In this document: in pieces, positions 46,536 to 59,410 of the stretch | Numbering within the stretch: the first letter of the stretch is position 1 | Layout of the letters: the number at the start of each line of letters is the position of its first letter | Assembly (NCBI GenBank): GCA_027186245.1 | Contig: CP114486.1 | Span: forward strand, 4,679,501 to 4,743,500 | Direction: 5' to 3' | Length of the DNA: 64,000 nt | Source: Coriaria nepalensis | Taxonomy: Eukaryota; Streptophyta; Magnoliopsida; Cucurbitales; Coriariaceae | Notes under the pieces: model-generated | What the model saw: the letters and a program-made list of their open reading frames with translations, nothing else | The model's database searches: none | Told to the model about the DNA's origin: nothing | Translations under genes and position numbers: made by a program

Positions 46536-46718
46536 AGACTTTGAGGTTTCTGACTTACCATCCCGATTGTTTTATACCCTTTATTGCGGAGCCATCAAGC
46601 AATCAGGAAGAGTAGATAGAAGCTTGTGAATCTTTAACTATACTTTCTGATTGTTGGATGGCTCAGCAATAAAGGGGTATCAAGCAATTGGAATGGTAAG
46701 TCAGACACCTCAAAGCTT
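46536..46718. repeat. Foldback (inverted) repeat, ~73-bp arms
   Basis: Left arm about 46536-46608 and right arm about 46646-46718 are near-complementary over TTTGAGGT, CTGACTTACCAT, ATACCC, TTTATTGC, GAGCCATC and CAATCAG, with a spacer of about 37 bp. Related words (GGTATCGAGCCATTGAG, TCGAGTAATTGAG) recur on both sides (46500-46850), suggesting a larger degenerate palindromic element. Confidence 0.8.
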
Positions 46719-48506
46719 CTATTTTAATTTCCAGATTGCTTGATGGCCTGCAATAATGATTATCGAGCAATCTAGAACCCAACCTCGATACCCTTATTTT
46801 GTATTACTCAACGACTCTGAACTAAGGGGTATCGAGCCATTGAGTAATTCAGAAAAATTGCTCAAAGGTTCAATGCCTTCAGTTCAGAATCTTAGAATAA
46901 CCAAAATTCAACTAAAAATTAAAAAATACAGCAACCATCCACAAATTCAGAAATGCATAAGAAAAAATCCTTAAGTTTCAGATAGTATAAGTATGTACAT
47001 ATTGGTGGCGACAACGTTGATTGGTTTGCGACCATTGATTCTAGCAACAACTTCAATCTCTTTCCATTGGGAGCAATTGCCTCTGGAGAATTCTCATTTT
47101 GCCATTTCTTCTCACTTTTTTGCTTCTGCGAACTTATATGAGCTATAATTTTGAAATTATTTGGGTTTGAATAAGTGATAAGAGAAATGGGAAGATGAAT
47201 GTGATGAAGTAGATTAAGAAAATGAAAACTGACTTTTTGGTTACCATTTGAAAAACTAATGTGATTATATTAGAGGGAAGAAGATGAAGTAGACAAACAA
47301 TTTCTTTTTCTTTTTTCTAAAAAGTTATCGGTAAGGGTGGTAAGGGTATAATAGTCATTTAATAAATCAATTTTGTTTTTTTAAATCAGAAATGCTTTCA
47401 AAAAAATGTCATTATTTCAACAATTTTAAAATAAATTTAAAATTTAAATCATACTTTATAAATGTATCAATAACCCAATTCGATAAATCAATTTGGTACC
47501 ATTTTAATTTTGGCCAAATTAAATGTGCATATTTTAAGACTAATATTACCAGTTGATATTTCAAGATTTTAGGAGTTATAAGGATCTATTGAAATTTTTA
47601 ACTCTAAAAATACTTTTATATATCATTTCATACAATATATCATATTATATTATATTATTCATAATAATAATTATGCTTAAATCCGAAGCACATAATTTTA
47701 CCATGTGTTATTTTCACTCCAAGAAGCAATCCGGAAAGATTATATGCAAACTTTCCTGAAATGCCTTTTTACTAAATCAATAATTACTCAATTTCTTAAA
47801 ATATAATAATACTATTATTAATTATAATTATTAGTAAGATTAAAATATTATTTTAATCAGGTTAAATATTAAATTTATTAGAATTCTATATGATATAATA
47901 AAATTCTCAAATTCTAATAATACTATTATTAATTATAATGATCAGAAAGATGAAAATAAAAACATATACCATGTACATTAATATGGTATAAATATTAATA
48001 AAGATTATAGTATAAATAAACAATTGACATACAATTAACACTTTTGGGGGTAATGAAGATTTTTTCTTATTATTTTCTCTCCTTTTTATGTTCGTCTTTC
48101 TTCTCAACATGCAATATACACTCATGTGTTCTAGTTTAATTGAAGTCATTTTTGACACAGAAGCTGCTCACGAGCATGGCAAAGAATATCACTTCTAAGT
48201 TCTTACCTCAAAAAAATGATACCAATTGCAAAAAGAAAACTTAAAAATGTATGTCAAGCAAGAATAATTGCTTACTTTCTCTCTTTTTTGGAGGCTTGAA
48301 GGTGAAGCATTCCCTTTACAACCCAATATAGGTCCCCCTCTTCAGAAAGACATGCTCGGCAAGTAAAGCACCAAAAACCTTCACTTATAAACAGCTTCCC
48401 ACCTAGAGACAAATTCAAGCCACAGTTTTCCACTGCCAAAAGAGAAAATCATAATCCTTTCTTCCTCGGTCAGACCAACCTTTTCCACCCCTCCTTAAAG
48501 AAAAGA
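46719..48506. other. AT-rich spacer and PM19L promoter
   Basis: 47000-47130 reads on the - strand as a Lys-rich stretch that may be the N-terminus of the DUF1985 remnant. 47400-48160 is extremely AT-rich, and a ~25-bp motif (TAATACTATTATTAATTATAAT) occurs twice, near 47803 and 47920. A TATA-like TTATAAAC is near 48385, upstream of PM19L. Confidence 0.4.
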
Positions 48507-49324
48507 ATGGCTAATGAGCAGATGAAATCTGCTGCTTCATTTCTTCTAGTCCTCAACTTCTGCATGTATGTCATTGTTCTCGGCATTGGTGGGTGGGCGA
48601 TGAATAGAGCAATTGACCACGGCTTCGTCATCGGTAAGTTTTGAAAAGTTATCATTTCAATTCCCATTCTAAATCATCTTTAGGCACGCAACGGAGAGTG
48701 TTAGCATTTTTATTAACATGTCTTTGATGAAATGTAATTTTATAGGCCCAGGATTTGATCTTCCCGCCCATTTCTCACCCATATACTTTCCGATGGGGAA
48801 TGCTGCGACTGGCTTCTTTGTAACATTTTCTCTCATAGCTGGTGTGGTGGGGGCCGCTTCTGTCATCTCGGGTGCTAATCATATTCGTGCTTGGAATTCC
48901 GATAGCTTGCCTTCAGCTGCCACTGCTGCTAGCATTGCCTGGACCCTCACTCTCCTCGCCATGGGGTAAAGATTGTCTTTTAATATATACTTAACCAACT
49001 AAACTAACTGTACCTCAGCTAACAGATATGTATATATATATATATTTACCGGGTCAAGGCTAATTTTTTAGGTTCTTTATTTTTTGTAGATTTGCTTGCA
49101 AAGAGATTGAGCTTCATATCCGGAATGCTCGTCTGGTGAGAGAATATCCATTACATACACATTATCACTTGAGTTTCAAAAAACTAATATTGAAATGATC
49201 GAAAAGCTTAAACGAATAATTTTGATTATATTTGCAGAGAACAATGGAGGCTTTCTTGATTATCCTCTCTGCTACACAGCTCTTATACATAGCAGCCATT
49301 CATGGTGCAACATCAAGAAGATAA
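48507..49324 (+). CDS. AWPM-19-like plasma-membrane protein (PM19L)
   Basis: AWPM-19/PM19 proteins are small ABA-induced plasma-membrane proteins linked to seed dormancy and stress; a rice member has been reported as an ABA importer. Exons 48507-48633, 48746-48965, 49090-49135 and 49238-49324 are phase-consistent, 159 residues. Four hydrophobic segments are visible: residues about 9-30 (FLLVLNFCMYVIVLGIGGW), 55-80 (GNAATGFFVTFSLIAGVVGA), 95-120 and 135-152 (AFLIILSATQLLYIAA). PGFDLPAHFSPIYFPMGNAA is a strong family motif. By memory it corresponds to At5g46530. Confidence 0.93.
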
Positions 49325-49944
49325 AAGAAAGTAATAAAAAAAAGAGCATTCTTTTGTTTGTGGTTTGTTTTAAGAGATTATGGATTTGCATTCTTTTTCA
49401 CCCCCCTCTTCACCGTGTAAGAAAATTATCAGGTTTGTGTTTGTGTTTGTGTTTGATTGTTATTGTGATTGGATTTGTATTAACAATCAATAGGAGCTAC
49501 ATGTTCATATATATGAAATTACCGTTATGTACTTAATCGAATTGTCTTGTGTTAATTTCTAAAAGATTGGATTTGAACATGAATGTGGATTTTTGCCTTC
49601 AAAGGAGCAATACATCAGTTCGCTTTTGTTTAATACCAGAACAAGAAAAAGGAGCAATGCAACAAAACCTACAAAGAAAGAACTATCTTGACTCAATCTT
49701 CTCTCTCTTGTCCCTTTTTTCATCCGGGAAAACCGCCGAGAAAAAGACTTATCTAATTCCGAATTCTTCTTAAGTTTGACAAGCTTTAACCAAAATCCAT
49801 TCAAGGCACGTCTTACATGATGTATTATTTTCTACACAAACAGGGAAACTATTTCAATGATACTATAACAAGCTCAGACACAAACCTCTAACTGGTTCAC
49901 TTTGTCAGATCGAATGAGAAAACAAAATAAATCAATTCTCGTTA
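49325..49944. other. Spacer between convergent PM19L and the Lys-rich gene
   Basis: 3' UTR-type DNA with a short GTTTGT repeat near 49434-49455. No gene. Confidence 0.45.
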
Positions 49945-51185
49945 TTAATACCCAAACCTGAATTTATCGATCAGACCCGTTTGCAGTTCAAACAATCCAC
50001 AGCAACTTAAGAAGGTGGTTCTTTGTTTCATTTGAGGAGCCATTGATACCAAAGGCTGCATAAAAATTACACAAGAAAATAAAAAAAACATATGTCAAAA
50101 CCGAGTCATATTTAGAGTAAACCAACCAATAGTAAAATAGAATTCAGGTTTCATACCTCATTCGCGGAACATTCTGGGATCTTGGAATCTTTACCACCAT
50201 CGGAAGCATTACTATCTTCATTGACAAGGCCTGTTGGTGATTGTAGTAAAATCTTCCCTTCATCTTCTTTAAACCCGTTTTCCGTAAAACCTTTTGAAGA
50301 CACCTTGTCATTCTCATTGTTTTCTTTTAATACCGGATCAATTGAAATCACCGATTCTTCATTTTCCTTATTGTCAGTGGAGGTTTGGTCTTTCTCACAT
50401 TCTTCTAACTCGAAGGATATGACATCAGAAACCATCGACTTATCCACATCAGCATTCTTCTCAAGGGTAATACTCTCCCCGACCACAGAAATCTCTGTAA
50501 TAACCGAATTAACAAAATTTTGAACTAATGAATTCTTGTGCTCCTTAATTACTTCTTCAGGTGAAGAATAAATCTTGAAATGTGAAGTATAGTCCTCTAA
50601 TTTCTTCTTCTCAGCAACTTGAGGGTAATCATTCACATCATAATAATCCTTTACCAAAACGGCATGTTCGACCTGAACGGTTTTTGTATCAGGGTTTTTG
50701 TTATGTCCTAGTCCTTTCAGGGTGGATTTTTCATCTCTAGAAACCACTTCCTCCATGGAATTGATCTTCCCCAAGTTCTCACTCTCTCCTTTCAATGAAT
50801 CAATATTGCAATCCTTAATGGAAGGGGAGCCAATCTCGTCACAGAAACTTCCTTCATTTTCTTTGATTTTAACATCTTCTTTTCCTAAACACGGTTTTCA
50901 TTTAATAAAAAATAAGGCAATAAAAAAATGATGTCGTCAAATAAAAGATGGGTAGTTGAGCTGATTACAACACAAGAAGGATTCAAATCAGAGTAAGGAA
51001 TAAATATATAAAATTGACAGATACCCATTAATCAAAATCAATCATAAAATAATAAATAAAAGCACCCAGATGAAAATAATTTAGATTTCTTGAGTACCTT
51101 CGAAAATTCTGAGTGCTCTGGCTTTAGCGAGCTTTCTCTTCTTTCTCTTGGCAGCCTTTCTCGTTTTAGCGCTTGATGGCAGCAT
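49945..51185 (-). CDS. Uncharacterised Lys-rich/acidic protein with C-terminal CCGLFE motif
   Basis: I do not recognise the function. Exons in coding order 51185-51098, 50884-50157 and 50055-49945 join in phase to 308 residues. Residues 1-29 are strongly basic (KTRKAAKRKKRKLAKARA), like a nuclear or nucleolar localisation signal. Residues 30-270 are acidic, Ser/Asn/Glu-rich and probably disordered. The last exon encodes PLVSMAPQMKQRTTFLSCCG then LFE and a short tail. The Ser-Cys-Cys-Gly-Leu-Phe-Glu motif looks conserved in a plant family with similar architecture, as far as I recall. Without the last exon the frame would stop in the intron at 50151, so the splice at 50157/50055 decides the C-terminus. 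Confidence 0.75.
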
Positions 51186-51752
51186 GATTTTAGGCCCCTT
51201 AATTGAAGAGCGAAACAATGGAGAAGGGTCTAAAGGGAGCTAAACTCTATAACCCAGATCGTGTATTTGTTCTCTGAAAATGGGAAAGAAAGGAAAAGAA
51301 ACGAAAAAGATCCTTCTTTCCTTCTCCCCTGTTTGTTCACGGTTCTCCCCTTTGGGTGGGTTTTAAAATTTGAAATTTAGGGAGCGGGAAGAAGAAGAGG
51401 TAGGCGATAAAAAATCTTTCGGAATTTGCGGAGAAATCGAGGAGATTAGTTATAATTAACATCTTTCTTTATTTTGGCATTTTGACATGATTGTGGAAAC
51501 GAAGAATCTGATTCTTGTTATGGGAATCTTTGACTATAGATAGTATAAAGACCGTTTTTCTAAGTTTAGAGGGTTTGATTACAATAATGTCACTAAATTC
51601 ATTCATTGGAATTTTTTAATTTCCCAAAAGAAAAAATGAGAAAATTTGGGATTTTTGAGCGGGTATAAAATTTAAAATCATAGATATACGTGTTTTTTAT
51701 AATAAAATTAAAAAATGAAATGATATTTTTTGATAAGGATCAATTTATTTTA

Positions 51753-51799
<47 letters not shown>

Positions 51800-52196
51800 T
51801 TTATATTTTTAATATATATTATAAATTAAGATGAATTGATTTACTCTAAAATATCTATACATACATTTTATCAAATATATTATAATAATAATGTGTACAA
51901 CTACATCAAGACTTAGAGAGTAATTTCATTCATGGCTCCTTTTATCTCGTAAAGTCAAACATGTGTTGAATTCAGTCTCCCTCCCACAGTCCCATGCAAA
52001 TTTGGATGCAGAAATCTTCAGTTTGTACCCAAATGAACGACGCAAGAGAACTATAATAACAACTAAATATCAATCAACTAACGACTTTTTGTAACCCAGT
52101 GGGAAAAACAAAAACAAAACAAAAATTTGTCGTACGTGATTAATCAATGAAGGAGACAAACACGACAAGAGAAGCATAACACTTTACATGTCCCCG
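51186..52196. other. Spacer, upstream of the Lys-rich gene and downstream of the ABCB pseudogene
   Basis: 51186-51480 is the likely leader and promoter of the Lys-rich gene. The remainder is AT-rich with a long AT microsatellite. Confidence 0.45.
51756..51795. repeat. (AT)20 microsatellite
   Basis: A perfect dinucleotide run. Confidence 0.95.
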
Positions 52197-55100
52197 TCAA
52201 TGAGAGCCCATGTGGAGTGCAATCAAAGAGGCATAAGCACCACTTTTAATCTTCATCAAATCATCATGTCTTCCCTTTTCAGCAATAACACCATTCTTCA
52301 CCACTGCAATGACATCGGCCTCTCTAATGGTAGCAAGCCTATGAGCCACAACCACCGTTGTTCTGTTCACCATCACTTGATCCAACGCTTCCTGAACCAC
52401 CCTTTCCGATTCAGCATCAAGGGCACTAGTCGTTTCGTCTAACAAAAGAATCTTCGGTTCTTCAATATGGCCCTTGCTACGGTAATTCTTTGCTTCTGAC
52501 CGCCTGATAACTGAACCCCACGTTCTCCGACCGATGTATCGTATCCTTCTGGCAATGCCGAGATGAATTTGTGAGCATTGGATGCTTTTGTGGCTGTGAT
52601 TATTTCTTCCTCGGTGGCGAGCACTTGTTTGCCGTAAGCGATGTTTTCCCGGATCGTCTCGTTGAAGAGAACAGGTTCTTGGCTGACTAACCCCATTTGC
52701 TGTCTTAACCAGTTGAGGTTGAACTTTTTGAGGTCCGTTCCGTCTAGCAGGACCCGGCCGGAACCTGGATCATAGAATCTTTCTATCAGGCTGATAACTG
52801 TAGATTTCCCCCTTCCCGTTTCTCCAACCAAAGCAACCGTCTATAAGAAAATTAAGATGTAAAAAATGTTTTTGCTAATTTATTATAGTAATAGAAAATG
52901 ATCATATACTATAACAGCTATAAGATGCAACTCTTCTCAAGTTCCAACCGATGTCACCTGTTTGCATCAATTTACAAAAAAATGATAATGATTTTCACGT
53001 GAAATACTAAGCGCAACACAGTCAAGGCCGATCATTGCAACTCTTTTAGTAAAATGGCACAAACCCATATCAATTCGAACTTCAGAGGAGTTGCATCTTA
53101 TCGTGGCATTTGTTGGAAGAGAGAGTGGTGGGCCTAATTACCTTTCCAGCAGGGATACTTAAGCACATGTCTGTGAAAATTTGAACATCGGGTCTTGTTG
53201 CATATCTAAAGGTGACATGTTCGAGATCGATATTGCCGGTGACAGTGGCTAGGGTTAAACCGTCATTGCTACTCGAATCAATATTAGGCTGGCTATCAAT
53301 GATTTCAAATAGAGAAGCAGCAGAGGCCTTTGCTTTGGCGCTATCCGGAGCTGACCCGCTAGCACTGGACACTCCAACGGCTGCAACCGTCAGAGCGAAG
53401 AGCACTTTAAAAAAGAGGAAGAAGATCGACAGTTGAAAATCAATGATAAGAGTGTTTAAGAAGGAAATATTATATGAGGAATCTTTCGTGTAAGTTACCT
53501 TAAAGACTTCACCGAATGTTGCTTTCCCATGTTGCACAAGAACGGCTTCGATATAGAAACAGAATGCATTCGTGCAGTAGAGTGCAAATAAGGAAACACC
53601 AAGACTAGTCCCGCTTACTATCCCTTGGCGAAGTCCGGTTTTCTGCGGGTCCTCACATTTCTTTTCATATAGATCCATTACTTTCTCTTCTGCACAAAAT
53701 GATGCCACCGTTCGGATACTCCCTACTGCATCACTTGCCACTTGACTTGCTTCTTCATACATCAACTACAAGCCCAAAAAACAAAACAAAAAAAAAAACA
53801 AAATTAGACAGAATTTGAGAGAAACCGTTTAGGTTTCTTAATCAAACAATAAACTTTATATATTTATATAAACATATATGTATACATACCTTGGAATCTG
53901 CAGTGAACCCTCTCAAAAATTTATTCTGCCCCAGAGCTTGGGCCGTTAGAATCGGAGAAACGGAAAGAACGACAACAGCCAAAATCCAATTAGCCGTGAA
54001 AGCTATGATGATTGCGGCCGTCATGGTAGCAATATTTTGTGCGACTAGAGCCAAAGAATCTCCAACCAGACCGCTAAGCCGCTCCGCTCGAATTCCTTGG
54101 ATCATCAAACCAACTGATCTGTTGATGCACCACTTTCTCGCACGTAAGTGATCTGATCCGTTCGATCAGTTTCCCTCCTGCAATCCCAAACATATAGTTC
54201 TGAATCAGGACGAGGACCAAAGTGATCAATCCCAACACAGTATACATAAGCGCCCAGAATTCGAATCTTTCTTGAGCTTGTGTGGAGGCTCATAGAACAT
54301 GTTAATAGCCGAAGACAGTAAGAGGCCAAAAACGGGGAAAATCACACCGTGCCCCATTGCAGCAAGGGTTCCAAGAGCTAAAGCTAGATATTCGGGCTTG
54401 TTCAAAGTTAGTAGCCTTCCCAAGGAGACATTCTTACGCTTTTCTTCATCTATTTCGGTTCTATCCAAACTGTCTTCTACATCACCTTTGTCTCCGATAT
54501 TAACTGAGACGGCAGAGAAAAGACTCAACGAAAATGAAGTTCTACTACCTGATGAGTCTCTTCTGCTCGATCTCCTAAAAGATAAACCTATTTGGCTTCC
54601 GGACCTTGATAGGTACCGATCTAAAGTTAAACTCATATTACCCTTGTCACTGTCAGAGACTCTGGAGGATATAGGTTTAGAGCTGCTTCCTGCTTGAAGA
54701 TGGACAAGCTGAGCATAAGCACCATCTGGGTTTTCAATGAGCTCCACATGGATTCCCTTTTAGAATAAAAAGTTTTGTATTGTTTAGCTTAAACGAGAGA
54801 ATCTTAAGGTTAATGTATGTCATATATAAACAATACCTCTCTCTACAATTTTTCCTTGATTTACCACTGCTATAGTATCTGTGTTTCTAATGGTCGTCAA
54901 ACGATGAGTGACAACGGGGGTTGTTCAGTTTTCCATGACTCTTTCTAGTGCGTCTCGGACTATGCGTTCAGATTCTGCATCTAGTTCACTTGTTGCTTCA
55001 TCAAGGAGGAGAATCTTTGTGTCCTTCAAAATAGCCCTTGCAAGTGCAAGTTTTTGCTTTTGTCCTCCAGATAGCTGACTCGCATGCTCTCCTACCATTG

Positions 55101-57365
55101 TGTCAAGCCCCTATCCAACCAAATTAAAGAAAAAGAAGAAAAACGAAAACTAATAATCAGATGCTTATTAATACAATAAATACACGGTTTTTCTGTTTCA
55201 TATATAAATATATAACACCTGAGGCAATTTGTTAATGAATTTTGCTGCATTAGCATGCTCGATTGCTCGTCTAATCTCCTGATCAGTTGCATTTGCTTTT
55301 CCATAAGCTATGTTCTCTTTTATACTTGTTGCAAAAAGTATAGGTTCTTGACCAACAAGCCCAGTCTTCAATCTTATCCAATTAAGCTGCATCATCTTCA
55401 ACTTCACACCATCGATGAGTACATCACCAGAATCCGGATCATAAAACCTCTCCAACAAGCTAATCACCGTAGATTTCCCACTCCCACTCGGGTCCACCAA
55501 AGCAGCCCTGTTCCCACTAGGAACATCCAGCAAAAAACCGGCAAAGATTTGCACGTCGGGACGGGCCGGGTAGCTAAAATAAACATCTTTGAACTCAATA
55601 TTCCCCTTGAGGTCATCCAATACATCCCCAGTCTTATCGTAAGCGTCAATTTTGGGTTTTCTATCAATCGTCTCAAACATCTTACAGGCCGCGGCCCGGC
55701 CTGATGCGAAATCATTCAACGATGGGGATGCATGGCCCAAAGACATCCCTCCGATCATAATAGAAAAGAGTACACTCATGACGGTCCCACCAGTGTAACC
55801 TTTCTCCATGATGAGCTTCGACCCATACCAAACAGCAAGCCCATAAAAGCCGAAGATGGTGAATGTAATCGTACCGATCCCAAGCCCTGAGGCGAGCCCT
55901 TGATGGACCATAGTGGCGTACGCTATCTTCAACTTCTTGTTGTACTTTTCTATGGTGGACTTCTGCCCCGTGAAGGAAGCAACCTTTGAGAAAAGTGTAA
56001 TGAAAAAAAATTAGAAATTTTGAGAAAACCTGTTATTTGCTAGAGGTAAACTGTTATGTACAAGTTGGAGGTTTTACCACTCTAATGGATCCCACCGTCT
56101 GCTCAACGACATTTCTGGCTTCTGCATAAGCAATTTGTCCACGGCTCGACATTTTTTACATCAGCATTGCCATGACCCCATTGGCTATGGCTATCACGGG
56201 AATACATGAAAGTAAGACCATAGAGAGAAGCCATCCTTTTGTTAAGCCGACCGCAAACCCTCCTAGAAATGTTGCTATTTGCTGTATGAACTTCCCGACC
56301 TGCCCTCGAAAAATAACAAACAAACACACACATACTTGAGTATGTGTATGAATTAAGTATTAGCTTTGTTAAGTATATAGTTTGAACTTATGAATTGAGT
56401 AATTACCTTTTCTCCCATGGCGTCTTGGATGAGGATGGTGTCACCGGACATGCGACTTCACCAGTGGTAATTTCGGTATCGAAAAAGGCAACATCTTGTC
56501 TTAATATTGTTTTCAAGTACAAACATCGGATTCGGGTTGCCTGTCTTTCTCCTCTTACCATCCAGCATGTTACCTCTGCGAAATATTAGTCATGATATCA
56601 ATTTTAGAGAAAAATTGTAAGCAAAAAATAATTCATATAAGAATTGCCCGAATTGATGAAGTTGCTTGTCATTGTTTCTGTCGTTATTACTTACGAAGAA
56701 AGGCAACAGTTCCGGTGCAAATAGCCAATATCACAAAATTTAATGACACCTGCACCAAAATCAAGCCAAGCCAGACATTAATGCTTGATTAATTAACGTT
56801 AATCCTAAACGCTACAGAGAAACTGACATTGCAATAATAATAATAATAAAATTTGAAGTTTAGACTCTATGATTAATTAATGTAGGTTTCATCCTCCTGT
56901 TGAAAAAAGAAGAAGTAATTTCTTGAATAAGCTGATCAAAACTGGAGTTTGACTTAACTTCCAGTTTCCGTTTAAAAACTTCAAACAATACGACAAAAAT
57001 CAACCCCAGTCGATATTCAACAACAAAACGCCAGTTTCGATTTAAAAAAAAAAAGGGGACATGAATGAGTTACCTTAGAAACTTCTTTAACAATGCTCTC
57101 TTGTTTAACGGAGCCAAAGGAATCGATAAGCTGGTCGAAAACGAGCGACATCAACGGCTGAGAAAGCCCGTTTCCCGCCGACGATCATCAACGCCATGTC
57201 GAGTCGATCGGCGAACTTGAAAAGCTTGTAGAGCGGAACTTTCTGCTCGTCTTTCCCACCTTGGCTCGTCGTGTCCTCCTCCGCCGGTGAGCCACTATTC
57301 GACGACCTCACACTGAGATCATTGTGATTATCATTCCCAGCTTCCATTTCGTTCGGGCTCGTCAT
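52197..57365 (-). pseudogene. Decayed ABCB-type (P-glycoprotein/MDR) transporter
   Basis: ABCB proteins are full-size TMD-NBD-TMD-NBD plasma-membrane exporters, some moving auxin. Both halves are traceable from 57365 to the stop at 52197. The N-terminus is charged (PLYKLFKFADRLDMALMIVG). NBD1 has PSGSGKST with the first Walker A Gly changed to Asp, [27 protein letters not shown] and THRLTTIRN. NBD2 has GETGRGKST (usual Ser replaced by Arg), [20 protein letters not shown] and [12 protein letters not shown], ending ALHMGSH. Lesions: deletion/frameshift near 57172-57178; frameshifting deletion near 56451-56456; TAA at 56156-56158; TGA at 54925-54927 (family Arg codon, CGA to TGA); one-base loss near 54259-54264; frame break plus missing residues near 54070-54090; one-base loss near 52455. 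Splice sites are largely kept. By position it matches At5g46540 (ABCB7), from memory. Confidence 0.85.
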
Positions 57366-58701
57366 GCTTGCTCGATGATCTGACTGAGTGATCGGATTCT
57401 TCCAAAGGAAACGCCAAAACGCTCAAAAGAAGGAATTTTGTTTGTACATGTTGTTGTGAAAGAGAGACGAAACGTCGAGACAATGCAGAAACAATTTTCC
57501 TTTGAGAATAAAGAAAAGAGTGGCGGGGTTTTATGAAGGGAAGATACGGGATCACGGGATCTGGTTTTTCTATCACAAATTTCTCTTTTCTATATATACT
57601 ATTATTTCTACCGACATATATATTAATTAATAGTAAGTGTATATTTAGCCACGTGGAAGTCACCTTCTAGAAGTCCTAAGATTTGATAGGTGTGGAGTGG
57701 ATCAGTGGACAGACAGCTTAGGACTCCAGTCTCAGTGAAAAGAAGCGACCGAACGAGGAATATGTATACGAAAAGAAATTCGAAGATATCACATGATGGG
57801 CCGAGTCCAATCATATCAAATGATGGGCTAAATCTCGATCCTAAAGGCCCAGCCCAAACATTCCTAGGTAAATCGGTTTTTTCTCTTTTGTTGGAGTAGC
57901 GTTGTGTTAAGGTGAATTTTGGTCTGACAGCAATTTTGTAGGGAATCAAACCATATAATAAAGTGAAGATTCCCTTTTAATTTTTGCAGGTGTCAAAATG
58001 ATTTTCTTTTCTTTTTTTTTTTTTTTTTCTTTCGACTTAAAAGTTCATGAAGTTTTATAGTTTTACAAAAAGTGAAATAATAATAATAATAAATAAATAA
58101 AAATTAGGAGGTTAATTTTAATAGTGAAAAAAGTAGAGAGGGAGGGAAAGTCAAAAAAGGGGGTTGGGAATGTGTGATGTGATTGGGCGGTGTTGGCGAC
58201 GCGTGTAGAAGAGGGTGTGTGATCAGTAAATACAGACTGAGTGAGAACGGCTGATTAGACAGATTGTTTGCTTCTTGTCTGTCTGCCCGGACATAGAAAA
58301 ATAAATAATAAAAAATAATAAAAAGGAAAAAGAAAGGACTGGGCGGGTTAACAAGTTATGTTTCAAAAAACCCAATTAACTAAGATCTGTCTCTGTCTCA
58401 GTCTCTGTCTCCCCATCTTCATGCTCTGTCTTGGGGACTCGTGCAAGAATGAAAGAGCACGCTCAAAAACCCTCTTCTATTTTTTTCACACTCGAGGGTA
58501 TTCTTGAGTGCTCGAGGAGACATTTCTACATCAATTATTAATATTAAATCATATGAAGTAATAATAGAAATCTATTTCTACTCCAATAACGCCCAAGACT
58601 AACTCCTTTCACACTTCGTCTCTTGAAGTTTTTTGAAAGAAGGAAAACTTATTTGTATTTTGATCTCTCTCTCTCTCTGTTCATACTTTTAGGGGTTTAA
58701 G
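57366..58701. other. Divergent spacer between the ABCB pseudogene and the 58702 gene
   Basis: The ABCB leader is CT/GA-rich near 57400-57540. A T-rich run (58010-58028) and a CT repeat near 58665-58678 precede the next start codon. No exon was recognised. Confidence 0.4.
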
Positions 58702-59410
58702 ATGTGGTCAGTGACTCGATCTCAACCCCAGTTGGGTGGCTATGGCTTCTCTTACATCTTCTCACAAAGGTAACAACTCGCTAATTCACTTCCTCTGTTT
58801 GCTTTTTCTCATGTTTATGTATACATATCTGTATATTTCCAGTGATTTCGTAAGTTGGATCTCCTCTTCTTTATTCTGGGATTTTGAAAGGCTCTTATTA
58901 TTCCTGACATTTTTTTCGAGTATCAAGTGGGTAAACTATAGGAAGTTAATCAAATGGGTTTGCTTTTATTCGAAATCTGTAATTGTTTGCAGTTCAAACA
59001 AAACAAAAACATACAGACTTATGTATGCATGTGAAAGAGAGAGTTTTTTTTTTTTAATTTTTCTGGGTAAAGCTCTTAATAAGATTTAGCCATATACCTA
59101 AAGCTAAAATTAATGAACTTCACGAGTAGAAAAGATAGCAATCTAGAAATTGATTAAGGTTCTTAGACATTTTCTTTCTACCCATAACTCTTTTCATCAT
59201 ATGTTTCCATTGCCTATTCCATCTAACTACTTGATGTGCATAGTATCAATGTTTTCTTCTGCACCTTTAGTTGATGCATAATTTTTTTTTCTCTTTGCTT
59301 TCTTCATCTTGTACTAGGCTTGTAGATGTTAGTAATGCTTGCTCTAAGGACTATGATGCTCGATTGCTACATGGATCATACATGAAAGATTCATCTGTCT
59401 CTTTAGAAAG
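58702..59410 (+). CDS. Hypothetical N-terminal exons of an uncharacterised, possibly mitochondrial protein
   Basis: Not recognised. Exon 58702-58769 (MWSVTRSQPQLGGYGFSYIF, then SQ) ends at a good donor (AAAG|gtaaca). Exon 59318-59410 (LVDVSNACSKDYDARLLHGS, then YMKDSSVSLE) begins after ctag and ends at AAAG|gtgcgt. They join in phase to 54 residues, still open at the last donor. The first 25 residues have Arg, Ser and no acidic residue, as in organelle presequences. Downstream, a small in-phase exon candidate lies at about 60426-60465, but no domain or stop could be assigned. It could be a truncated gene or a non-coding transcript. Confidence 0.35.

Noticed and set aside
54299..54697. 132-codon + strand frame inside the ABCB region
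   Set aside because: Antisense shadow of the ABCB linker and second transmembrane domain.
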